A DNA stretch of 17,758 nucleotides. Origin: Bacteroidales bacterium UBA5762. Lineage in GTDB: Bacteria > Bacteroidota > Bacteroidia > Bacteroidales > TTA-H9. Location of the stretch: NCBI GenBank assembly GCA_002418865.1, contig DIEY01000094.1:1594-19351 (forward strand), in the 5' to 3' direction. How positions within the stretch are numbered: the first letter of the stretch is position 1; every line of letters begins with the position of its first letter. A model generated the notes under the pieces. The model saw nothing but the letters and a program-made list of their open reading frames with translations. It was not told the DNA's origin and made no database searches. A program made the position numbers and the translations under genes. Below are positions 7,402-16,900 of this stretch, one piece after another.

Positions 7402-8166
7402 ATGAATAAACTATTTGAAAACAAGGTAGTTCTTGTAACCGGAGCCGGTTCAGGAATAGGAAGAGCAGCTGCTCTCGGTTTTGCGCGTGAAGGAGCAAAG
7501 GTAATAGTAGTCGATGTCAATGAAAATGGCGGCAATGAAACCGTTGCTATGATCAAGACTGAAAATGGCGAAGCTGTTTTTCTGAAAACAGATATTTCGA
7601 ATGAGTCGGAAGTGATTGACATGATTCATAAAGTTGTCCAACTTTATGGCCATCTCGATTGTGCTTTCAACAATGCTGCTATTCCAGGAAAACTGGGCAA
7701 AACAACTATTGACTATGACTCCGCCGATTGGGACCGCTTGATAAATATCAACCTTAAAGGAACTTGGCTATGTATGAAACATGAAATCATACAGATGCTC
7801 GCGCAAGGACATGGGGCAATTATAAACACATCTTCGGATGCAGGATTAATTGCACTTCCCGGTCTAAATCCTGCTTATATTGCCGCAAAACATGGCATTG
7901 TGGGAATAACCAAACTCGCGGCCATTGAGTTTGCCGATAAGAATATCAGAATCAATGCTATTGCCCCAGGAATGACACGCACCGGCATGACGAAAAACTT
8001 GATAGAAGGAGCTCCCAGCGAAAAAGAAGTTGCTGGGTATCTTCCCATTAAAAGAGTAGCCGACCCAGCCGAAATTGCTGAAGCTGCTATTTGGTTGGCT
8101 TCTGATAAAGCTTCATTTGTCACAGGAAGCATACTGTCCGTTGATGGCGGTTCAGTAGCAGACTGA
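7402..8166 (+). CDS. SDR-family NAD(P)-dependent oxidoreductase
   Basis: A 254-residue classical short-chain dehydrogenase/reductase. Seen: cofactor motif TGAGSGIG at 13-20, Asp38 at the end of the second strand (favours NAD over NADP), NNAA at 90-93, Asn117 in NINLKG, catalytic Ser145 in NTSS, Tyr159 and Lys163 in the YIAAK motif, APG at 188-190 and a C-terminal VDGG. The catalytic set Asn-Ser-Tyr-Lys is complete. It reduces a carbonyl or oxidises an alcohol; the substrate is unknown. It is separated from the upstream operon by a hairpin and a 79-bp gap. Its stop codon lies inside a small palindrome (8164-8173). The ATG at 7402 gives the expected seven-residue lead into the first strand, so this start is secure. 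Confidence 0.92.
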   Translation: MNKLFENKVVLVTGAGSGIGRAAALGFAREGAKVIVVDVNENGGNETVAMIKTENGEAVFLKTDISNESEVIDMIHKVVQLYGHLDCAFNNAAIPGKLGKTTIDYDSADWDRLININLKGTWLCMKHEIIQMLAQGHGAIINTSSDAGLIALPGLNPAYIAAKHGIVGITKLAAIEFADKNIRINAIAPGMTRTGMTKNLIEGAPSEKEVAGYLPIKRVADPAEIAEAAIWLASDKASFVTGSILSVDGGSVAD

Positions 8167-8223
8167 TTAATCAACCGAATTTATAATCTGAAACTTGATT
8201 ATTAATCAAATGTTGATTATTAA
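8164..8223. promoter_or_regulatory. Cluster of TGATTA palindromes and direct repeats before the YceI gene
   Basis: Three related elements lie in 60 bases: the perfect palindrome TGATTAATCA (8164-8173, overlapping the SDR stop codon), the perfect 15-bp palindrome TTGATTA-T-TAATCAA (8195-8209), and a further copy of TTGATTATTAA at 8213-8223. The last repeats 8195-8205 exactly with an 18-bp offset. This pattern is what a dimeric DNA-binding protein with several sites would need. AT-rich sequence makes chance palindromes likelier, so this is a candidate operator only. No Bacteroidota promoter consensus is obvious next to it. Confidence 0.4.
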
Positions 8224-8241
8224 CTATAACCTCACTGAATT

Positions 8242-8835
8242 ATGAAAAAACTCGTTTTGTTATCCAGCTTACTGATTTCGTTAACGTTTTTAGTAAAAGC
8301 ACAAACCAATACATGGGTGATCGACAATATGCACTCTAATATTGGTTTCAAGATTTCTCACATGGGAATATCTCTCGTAGAGGGAGAATTCAACGATTTT
8401 AGCGGAACCATTACGGCTTCAAAGGAAGATTTCTCCGATGCAAAAGCCGACATTCTCATCAAGGCAGCAAGTATCAATACGGATGTTCAACCAAGAGACG
8501 AACATTTACGCTCTGCTGATTTCTTCGATGTTGAAAAATATCCCGATATCCATTTCGTAAGCACCAAGATAGAACGTGCTTATGGTAATATTTATCAGCT
8601 CTCTGGCAATCTATCCATGCATGGGGTAACTAAACCTGTTGTTCTGGACGTTACTTATCTCGGGCAGGCTTATGAAGAACAAATGAAAGTTCAAAAAGCT
8701 GGATTTATGGTCAAAGGAGTATTAAATCGTGATGAATTCGGAATATCTTCCTTTAATTTCCCAATGCCTTCCGGTGCACCAATGGTTGGACGTGAAGTAT
8801 TTCTCAATATTTCTCTCGAACTTATTCAAAAATAA
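8242..8835 (+). CDS. YceI-family lipocalin-like periplasmic protein
   Basis: A 197-residue secreted protein with a clear Sec signal peptide (MKKLVLLSSL start, hydrophobic to about residue 17, probable cleavage after KA at residue 20). The mature part matches the YceI family: WVIDNMHSNIGFKISHMG at 25-42, the small beta-barrel G-x-F-x-D-F-S-G-T pattern at 48-56, and RDEHLRSADFFDVEKYP at 85-101. YceI-like proteins form an elongated barrel that binds polyisoprenoid-like lipids; a Thermus homologue was crystallised with such a ligand. Likely role here: binding a lipophilic isoprenoid or quinone in the periplasm during stress (inference). It stands 75 bp after the SDR gene and 89 bp before the MDR gene, with palindromes in both gaps, so it could have its own promoter. 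Confidence 0.92.
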   Translation: MKKLVLLSSLLISLTFLVKAQTNTWVIDNMHSNIGFKISHMGISLVEGEFNDFSGTITASKEDFSDAKADILIKAASINTDVQPRDEHLRSADFFDVEKYPDIHFVSTKIERAYGNIYQLSGNLSMHGVTKPVVLDVTYLGQAYEEQMKVQKAGFMVKGVLNRDEFGISSFNFPMPSGAPMVGREVFLNISLELIQK

Positions 8836-8850
8836 CATATAGTGAGGATT

Positions 8851-8863
8851 TCTATCAGATAGA
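8851..8863. promoter_or_regulatory. Small perfect palindrome before the MDR gene
   Basis: TCTATC-A-GATAGA is a perfect 13-base inverted repeat 16 bases after the YceI stop and about 60 bases before the MDR start. It could be an operator half-site pair or a weak hairpin; there is no T-run immediately after its short stem, although TTCTTTTT follows at 8867-8874. Low certainty. Confidence 0.25.
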
Positions 8864-8924
8864 TGATTCTTTTTAACTATTTGTCATGTGATCAAAAATC
8901 TAATTCAATAAATTTCAATCTATT

Positions 8925-10022
8925 ATGAATATGAATAAAACAATGAAGGCCGCAAGATTATATGAACTTGGCATACCTCTTGTTATAGAGGAAGTTCCTA
9001 TACCCGAACTCAACGACGATGATGTGCTGGTAGAAGTAAAAGCTACTTTTGTAGCTCCCTCCATGAAGGATATCTCTCAACTAGGTGGAAATTTTATTCG
9101 GCCAAGCTTACCAACAATTTTAGGTTCCGATGCCGTAGGAGTGATTTCCAAATTAGGAAAAAGCGTAAAAGGATTAAGCATTGGACAATATGTATGGGTA
9201 AATTCTATGCTTTATTACCCTACCGATGAATTTGCTTTAAAAGGGCAAGAAGGCTTAAGCGATTCCATGGCATTTCAGGGAATGTTTACCTTCGATGAGG
9301 CGAATATTCCACTGCTGGATGAGTATCAAGGGGGTTTTGCTCAGTATATTAAAGCGCCATCGGTTAATATTGCCAAACTTCCCAAAGATTTTCCATTAGA
9401 ACATGCTGTACGTTTAGGGTATTTGGGTACGGCTTATCATGCGCTCAAGAGAGCTGGAGTTCATTATGGTTCGACAGTGCTTATTAATGGAGCCACTGGT
9501 ACGGTAGGAACAAGCGCAGTTTTGCTTGCATTGGCTATGGGTGCTTCCAAAATAATCGCTGTTGCCAATAAAAAAGACAGGCTTCAAAGACTAAAACAAC
9601 TCAACCCAACCATCATAGAAACTTTATCGCTTCTGGATGGAGAAACTACAGGCAAGATAAGAGAACTTACCGATGGGAAAGGCGTAGAAGCTTATGTGGA
9701 TTGCCTTTCTTACGTCGATACTTCATCCACTCAACAAAACTTGTTTGCTGTCAAGAAAGGCGGTACAATGGTTTGTTTAGGTGGAGCCACAGGCAGTCTC
9801 ACTGTTCCTTATGGTTTCTTGCTGGGTACCGAAATAAATCTGACTGGCTCTATCTGGTTCCATACTTATGAAGTTTATGAAATGCTGAGTCTGATAGCTT
9901 CAGGCCGCTTAAACCTCGAACCTACTGAAACAAAATCTTTCCCACTCGAACAAATTAATGAGGCCATACAAATGGCTGGTTCTCGTTTGGGAGGATTGAA
10001 TACCATTATGATCAAATTCTGA
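8925..10022 (+). CDS. MDR-family (zinc-type alcohol dehydrogenase/quinone oxidoreductase-like) reductase, apparently zinc-less
   Basis: A 365-residue medium-chain dehydrogenase/reductase. Seen: GroES-like N-terminal half, then the Rossmann motif GATGTVG at 189-195 and AVANKKDRL after the second strand (residues 212-220). The usual catalytic zinc ligands are not visible: the Cys position reads APSMKD (44-49), the GHE position reads GSDAVG (67-72), and the four-cysteine structural zinc lobe is absent, replaced by an unusual stretch at about 92-135. This resembles NADPH:quinone oxidoreductase (QOR)-type members that reduce quinones or enones without zinc. The start is ambiguous among Met1, Met3 (8931) and Met7 (8943); MKAARLYELG from Met7 is the commonest family start. 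It lies 89 bp after the YceI gene and is followed 73 bases later by a terminator-like hairpin, so it may end the cluster transcript. Substrate unknown. Confidence 0.87.
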   Translation: MNMNKTMKAARLYELGIPLVIEEVPIPELNDDDVLVEVKATFVAPSMKDISQLGGNFIRPSLPTILGSDAVGVISKLGKSVKGLSIGQYVWVNSMLYYPTDEFALKGQEGLSDSMAFQGMFTFDEANIPLLDEYQGGFAQYIKAPSVNIAKLPKDFPLEHAVRLGYLGTAYHALKRAGVHYGSTVLINGATGTVGTSAVLLALAMGASKIIAVANKKDRLQRLKQLNPTIIETLSLLDGETTGKIRELTDGKGVEAYVDCLSYVDTSSTQQNLFAVKKGGTMVCLGGATGSLTVPYGFLLGTEINLTGSIWFHTYEVYEMLSLIASGRLNLEPTETKSFPLEQINEAIQMAGSRLGGLNTIMIKF

Positions 10023-10095
10023 TGATAAAAATCATGACTGGGACATCCTTCTTGTTAAGACCAATGCAGCCAAATGAAAGATGATGCGCGAATTT

Positions 10096-10122
10096 CCCCT
10101 GCTTGATTCAATCAGGCAGGGG
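10096..10122 (+). terminator. Rho-independent-like terminator after the MDR gene
   Basis: CCCCTGCTTGATT pairs with AATCAGGCAGGGG around a tiny loop: about 12 pairs including one G-T wobble, followed by ATTATTTAATAAATTTT. The GC-rich base of the stem and the AT-rich tail fit a terminator 73 bases after the MDR stop codon. It marks the likely end of the enzyme cluster transcript and separates it from the MarR gene. Confidence 0.65.
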
Positions 10123-10190
10123 ATTATTTAATAAATTTTCTGCGTTGGTAAATTAAACTTAACTTTTAGCCCCATTATGCTTCAAATCAT

Positions 10191-10210
10191 GATAACATTT
10201 TAATGTTATC
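10191..10210. promoter_or_regulatory. Perfect 9-2-9 palindrome, candidate MarR operator
   Basis: GATAACATT (10191-10199), spacer TT, AATGTTATC (10202-10210): a perfect inverted repeat with 9-base arms, 177 bases before the MarR start codon. MarR dimers commonly bind AT-rich palindromes of about 16-20 bases near their own promoters, so this is a good candidate for autoregulation. A weaker inverted repeat, GATGATATC (10230-10238) with GATATTATC (10249-10257), one mismatch, is centred 43 bases downstream. No poly-T tail follows directly, which argues against a terminator. Confidence 0.5.
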
Positions 10211-10387
10211 TTGCCTCTTTTAAAAATTGGATGATATCTTAACTAAACGATATTATCTGAATTATTAGCAGTGAACCAAGTAGATGGCTTAAAAGAAATA
10301 AATTATACAGATTTGCAAATATCTTTTCGTGCTTTAGGAATACTGGACAATATTCTGAATTATTGAAAAATTCCAAAATGAAGAAAA

Positions 10388-10846
10388 ATGAAAATTGATG
10401 ATGAATTAAAAGGGCATTTCAGGAATGAATACCATAGGGGCTTAATCAATCTTATCTACACGGCAAATTATGTAAGTTATGAATTTTTGAGGACTCTACG
10501 ACATTACAACCTTACGGAACAACAATACAATGTTTTAAGAGTTTTGAGGGGATTTCGGCATCAAGCTCCCTTGACCATTGGTTTTTTGAAAGAACGCATG
10601 CTCGACCGAGATTCCAATATTAGCCGTATTGTGGAGCGTTTATATGCCAAAGGTTTGGTAAGCAGAACAGAGAATCCAAAAGATAGGCGAGAAAAGTCGA
10701 TTCAGATTACCGATAATGGCTTGAAACTGCTGGATGCCATGTTCGAATGCGAAAAAAATGTTGATCAGTTGCTGAAAAATCTCAGTTTAGATGAAGTGAA
10801 CGAGCTCAACCGATTATTGGATAAAATCAGAGAAAAGGATTCCTGA
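10388..10846 (+). CDS. MarR-family winged-helix transcriptional regulator
   Basis: A 152-residue MarR-type regulator; these act as dimers that repress promoters until a phenolic, quinone or oxidant ligand releases them. Seen: N-terminal dimerisation helix (1-40), NLTEQQYNVLRVLRG at 41-55, recognition helix around DSNISRIVERLYAKGLVSR (75-93), the wing motif ENPKDRREKSIQITDNG (95-111) with the family's DRR, and a C-terminal dimerisation helix. Length is typical. One cysteine (Cys121, in FECEKN) could in principle be redox-active, but it is not in the N-terminal position used by OhrR. The ATG at 10388 is supported by the full N-terminal helix. It is on the same strand as the enzyme cluster but separated by a hairpin and 365 bp, so it is likely its own unit. 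The 89 bp to the convergent MG2 gene hold no clear terminator. Confidence 0.93.
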   Translation: MKIDDELKGHFRNEYHRGLINLIYTANYVSYEFLRTLRHYNLTEQQYNVLRVLRGFRHQAPLTIGFLKERMLDRDSNISRIVERLYAKGLVSRTENPKDRREKSIQITDNGLKLLDAMFECEKNVDQLLKNLSLDEVNELNRLLDKIREKDS

Positions 10847-10935
10847 ACTTACCTCAAAAAAGCCCACAATCTGCCTTTGACCTTTATCAAATTTCAACAT
10901 TCATAAAATGAAGGCCTAATCTATCTCTAATTTCC

Positions 10936-13900
10936 TCACTCGGTTTTCACATGAATACTTCCAGAATGTGCGGAATATTCTGGAGCATAAAGACACTGCA
11001 TGCTTGCAAAACCGCTGCTATACGATCCTTTTTGGAATACTCTCAGAGAATATTCATACACTCTTTTCCCGCGTGGGAGGTATTCGAAAAAAAATTGTGT
11101 GGCGATATCATTTGTGGTAAAATAATAAGCCGTTTCATTCTGCCATCGATATCCAGAAACTACATCCATAGGCTCAAAACCCGTAGCCCTGTAATCCTTC
11201 AAATGGACATAACTCAAATCGTTATCGTTTTCGACGATAAGACGAACTACTACCTTATCACCTGCTTCGAGTGGTTGGGAAGGAGAAATCGGCATTAAAA
11301 CAAGTCCTTGCGACTTTGCTAACCTTTCCACAAATAATTGCTTCTCTATGCGTAAACCCACACTGGAGGCCTCCACTTCATCTATTGGTTTAAAATATTG
11401 AACATATAATCCTCCCCAAACTGGAACATCATTAGGATTTTCGATGTGAATCTTCATTATGTTGGAAGTATTCTGAGAATTCATCCATGTTTTTCTGAAA
11501 TACCCACTACCTGCTTCAATGGATATATCTTCCGTTTCGTTGCCCAAAATATTTTCACCATTAATCATAATTTTTACGGGCTTATTCTCATTCAAAAGAG
11601 GTTTCCCATTCAGGAGCAGAGCATAAACTGCCTCAGTTGTAGCTAAGGAGTTTCCCCAGTTTTGAGTTCGTTTTTTGTAAATCAACCATTTTTTCATATG
11701 CCCTACATCAGAATGGTAATTTTTGTCGTAGCTAAAGGCTTCTATTATCGACGCCTGGGTTTCCAATTCACCTTCAGCCATCCATCTGTTATTTTTTCGT
11801 GCCCAATATAATCCTTTCTCCTCATCGAAAAGAGCCCTGTCTCTTAATGATTTCAAGATTTTCTGGGCCTGTTGATCTTCATGGTTTTCAAAAAAGGATA
11901 TAGCCAGCAAGGCCTGTGTGCCCAAGGATTGTTTTATCCAGTCGCGTCTGGCCATACCCATATAATAATCCCATGCAGCTTTATATCTTTGAGTAATGGG
12001 ATAAGTCTCAATAATTAAACTTCTGGTATATAAATATTTAGCCATAATAAAATTTAGTTGGCTTTGATAATTTTTATCTCTTTCTCTGTGCTTGAGCTCT
12101 TTCTGGTAGTCCTCCAGCACACGTTGATCGAGATAATCCACCGCAGATGAAAGAAGTTTGTCCAATCCAGCATAATCTTGAATCTGAATAATCTGTTGAT
12201 GTAAAAGCCTACCAAAACCTTTCACAATTTCCAAAGTAATGAATCTTGAATCGGGCATACCCTCGAACCAACTAAATCCACCATTGGATAACTGCATCTG
12301 ACTAATCTTCAGAAATGCAGTTTGTAAATCATTGCTCATTTTATTTTCATCGAGAAAATCAGCTAATTGATTTTTAAAGGCAGATTCTGTTTCGGCTTCA
12401 TTTACCCAGGGAGTTTCGGTGAGAACAATATTCTTTAAATCTTCATTTTTCTGAAGATTCGATTGCAGAGCAGATGGTTGATATTTTTTCCACGCTTGAA
12501 TAACTGATCGGATAGAAGGATTCTTCTCGATAATGTTTTTCCCTAAGGCATTGGCATAAAATACAGTAAACCAGGCATCCGCCGATTCACGTTCGGGCAA
12601 AGACATGGAAGGTAGGGCTTGAAGTACTATCCATGCGGGATTGGTAGTAAACTCGATGGTCATTCTTGACCGAGGATAATGTAATATTTCGGGATGGATG
12701 GAAATATCCAAATCAGTAGTTTGAGAAGCAGCGGCAAATAAAGGATAAGTATCTCCAAGCCAGATTTGGTTAGACAACACAGGAATCAAGTCTTCCACAG
12801 CATCGCTATGGCTTTCGCACTGTGCCGTCAAGCGATAGCGCAAAACACTAGCGCCCGAAGGAACAGCTATTTTCCATTCGAATTGATCACTTTGACCTGC
12901 TTTGGTTGAGAATATCTTGATGGAACTATCGCCTTTCGTAAGATGAAGCGGTTTATCCGAAAGCAAATCGAAAAGTTCAAGACGAATAATGCCATTCAAA
13001 TCGGTATCGGACATATTAGTGAGTTTTGCTGGGAAAATCAGGGTGTCGCCTTCACGCATAAACCTTGGTGCATTGGCGACTACCATGAGCTGTTTAGTGG
13101 TAACTACTTCTTTCTCGATAAATCCAAGTTTCATGTCCTGTGTGTGTGCCAACAATCGAAATCTCCATCTTGTGAGCGATTCAGGCATTTTAAACCTTAA
13201 TTGAAGCTGTCCATTACTGTCGGTAGTCAAATGAGGCATAAAAAAGGCAGTTTCGCTAAAATCTTTGCGAATCGTTATTTTGGCAAGGTCTGTAGAATCA
13301 TACACTTGGCCGTAGATTGTCTCTATTTCATCAGACTCCATTGGCTCAACGTTCTGCATCATCAGCTGATTGGTTGATTGTTGAGTTTTCTCCATCGAAA
13401 CAGCACCTCTTAATATTTTGTTTCGTAAATAAACAGGATAATCAAACCAATCGATCTTATCGAAATTTATTTCCCATACAGGTAAGTGAGGCGTAATGAT
13501 GTTGTTCAAATAATACCCCCACGTGTTATTTCGAGAATAAATATTCCATCGACTGAAGAAAGAATTGGCTGAGTAAGAGGGAACATTCCAAGCTGAATTT
13601 TGAAATGCATCGAGAGATGCATCGTACATATTGGCCAATACTTCCGCAATTGCAGGTTTGTTTTCGGGCCCTTTCAAGGTAATTTGCCAGGTCTCCTCAG
13701 CTCCTGGTTCCAATGTCGAACGAAAAGTATGGAGGGCAAATTCGAGCTTCTTATTCGAATAAGGAACTTCTATAGTTTGGGTTTCAAAAAATACATGATT
13801 ATTCCGAAAAAATAACAAGTTAATGATAAAATTTCCCCTATAACTTTCCATTACAGGTATTTCGATCATTTTTTGCTGATTGCTTAGTTTTATCCAATCC

Positions 13901-16900
13901 TCAACCATCACACTGTCGGGGAGAGCCACTTGAACAAAGATTCTTGCATTTTTTTCGGATGAACCTAAAATGAAACGAGCCGTTTGTCCTGGTTCGCAAG
14001 TAGTTTGTTCGGCAACAAACCAAAAAGGCGTAGGATAGGGAGGCTTGTTATCTTGAGGATTATACAAAACAAAATACCTCTGATTTTCAATTGGCTGGCC
14101 GAATGTATCCCTCATATGGATATTAACCCTATAAACCCCAGAAGGCCATCTCTCGAGCTCATTAATTTTTAAAACACTATCTTTCTTTGTATCATAATTT
14201 TGTGAAAACATAGTTTCTCCTTCTCCCCATTCATCAAATCTATCTTCATTCTGAAAAGGATAATAAGGGAAGGCTGTTTGGAACATGTTTATGGAGATGA
14301 CAGGCAAGTCAGGGGCATCAAAGGGTCGAGGGTAATAGATTTTTTTAGGAGAAATCATCTGGTGGATGTTTATGGTTCCGGTGGAGTTCACAGGTTTGCC
14401 GGAGAGATTTGTCGAAATGATTCGAAAATTTGCTGAATGATTTTTATTGACCTGAGATGGAACATCCACATCAATGATCATTGCCTGATTCCCAATCGAA
14501 AACGAAGTCGCGGCTTCATGAGTTTCGTTGTTGAGATCGATCACAATAGCTTCGATAACGAAACGATAAGCTATTTTAGGATCATTTGCCGATGAAGGAT
14601 CAGGATAGGCCGTAAAATCAATATCGAAGTAGCCCTTTTCATCTGTTGTTGTGGTTCTATTGCATATTTCGGTTTTTCCTGATGGTATCCAAGGAGACCA
14701 CCATTTCGATCGTGGATAAGGAGAAAAGGCCGACCTTGTCACTCTGTAGTTTACTTTAGCTTGAGTAATTGGGAACCCACTGTAAGCGATGGCTTTCCCT
14801 TTAAGGCTCACTTCCTCACCCAGTTTGTAAACTTTATCGGGGAGCTCAAAACTCACTTCAAAATTCGGCCTTTTGTATTCTTCAACCGAAAAAACAAGGC
14901 TTCCATAGGGTGTGACAAGAGAATATGAACCATTCAATCCCGCCGAAGGTAAGGTTATTCTTCCGCTAAACGAACCGAAACGATTAGTCTTATGTGTTTT
15001 TTGTTCTATCTGTTTCCCATTAGCGTCAAATAATTGCAAATTGCAGTCTTCATTCACAAGAAGTTGATATTGTTTTCCAATAGTTTCTGTTAAAATGCCT
15101 TTATAGTAAAGTGTTTGCCCGGGACGGTAAATTTTTCGGTCCGTGAAAAGATAAACACGCTTGATAGGTGTTTTTACAGGATTATAAATGGTTTGAGGAT
15201 AAAAATTTTCAAGATACAGTGTATCAGTTTTAGATATGATCTGACAACTGGGTTGGTTGAGCCCCATATGACGCTCGAGCGAGAAATAAGCCATACCTTG
15301 CTTATCAGTCTTGGTCTCGTTCACTAAGCGTTTTTCCCATAGTCTGGTAGTAGGTTGGTAATGCTGTTCAAATAATCTTACTGTGGCATCAGCAACCGGA
15401 TTACCCTGCATTCGATCAACCACATAAACTACTGAACGCTTGTCAGGTAAAGTGCTTGTGGCAGCATTTAGGCGACTAATCCGCAAAGACTGAACCACGA
15501 GAATATCTCTTAAGGTATCGAAGTTTTTGCCTGTGCTAGCCAAAATGATATAGCTCCCATTCTCAAGCCCGTCTATAATTATTTCAGTAGAATGTTCCTG
15601 TAAATCTCCCGGGTCGATCACCTTCAGGCCAATATTTCGTAAAAACTTTTTAGTGATCAAATCCTTCAGTAAATCTTCATTTCTCATCTTTCCAGATCTT
15701 GCCTTTCCCTCATCGTAGCGGTAAATTCGATAGAAAACAGAATCCGTGTTTTTGTAGTGAAATTGAATGAGCATAGGTGATTGAGGTGGAAAAGTGTTTT
15801 GACAATAAATCTGAAGATTCGGCTTATAAAGCTCATTCAACAAAGAAGCACAATTTTTTGCTCCCAAAGTTTCTGGATATTTTTTTATGGCATCTCTACA
15901 GATAGAAGCAGCTTTTAACAACTCATCTTTATCGTAATACCATTGAGCCAAGCGATAATCGATCAAAGTAGAATGAGGATCTTCGGAATAAATGTTTTTG
16001 AGATTTATCAAAGACTTTACATAAAGACTATCTTTATCGCTTAATCCCGTATTTTGATATACCCATTCTATCCTTTCCAAGTCATTGTATATCAAAGGAG
16101 GAATGTCTTGATTTTTCAAATGCAATGTAGCAATTTGCCTATAAATCTGCAGGGCGGACTTTTTAAATCCGCTTTCTTGAATCTCGTCTAAATTCACCCT
16201 GATAAAAGTACTGGCTGGAGAAAAGAAATCGGGATGATTGGGTTGAAATTCATCTATGGAATGGGTCAGAGCAATGGGTTCATTGCTAAAAAATTCCAAG
16301 GCACGATGAGATAATAAATCGAGTAAGGTTGGCATAAAAATCTCGCTACCCCGAGCCGTATCCAAAATGGGGATGAATTCTCTGGCCTTGATTTGGTAGA
16401 GTCTTTCAGGGACTAACATTGAAGCAAGATAATAAGCTGCAATCGTATCAGCAAAAGTTTTGGAATCCCACAATCGGAAATCCGATTCTGAACTCTCGCC
16501 AATTGTCCCTCTCTCTTTCAATTCCCATTGATGGTTGTTATACCATACATAATAGAGTTCGGCTGTAATACTTTTCAATACTTCCCGTGCTGGAGTTGTG
16601 GTTTTACTGATGAGTTTTTTACTGGTTTCTATGGCTTTCAACTCATAATCTTCTTCATATTGAGCCCATAAACTAATACAATAAAGATGTGCTTTTAAAA
16701 TTTGAGCCGGATTATTTTCGTTTAGGGCTATAGAAAGCAGTTCTTCAGCTAATTTAGCCGCCGAAGCAGGCTGACCTATGTTTTTCAAACTATCTATTTG
16801 CGTCCAGTATTCAGAATACCGGTTTTTCTCGGTTTGTTGAGAGCTTGGATGAATTACAGTGGTGGACACACCCATTAAAGCTATCGAAGCCAAGGCAAGT

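Larger units (their letters stand above)
10023..10387. other. 365-bp intergenic region between the MDR and MarR genes
   Basis: It holds the terminator-like hairpin at 10096-10122, a perfect palindrome at 10191-10210, an imperfect inverted repeat at 10230-10257, and a 31-codon GTG-start reading frame at 10271-10366. No TTTG plus TAnnTTTG promoter pair could be found, so the MarR promoter is not located. No tRNA or other RNA gene was recognised. Confidence 0.6.

Noticed and set aside
10860..10935. Search for a shared terminator between the convergent MarR and MG2 genes
   Set aside because: Only a 5-bp TTCAT-AAA-ATGAA repeat is present, without a GC stem or T-run, so no terminator was called.
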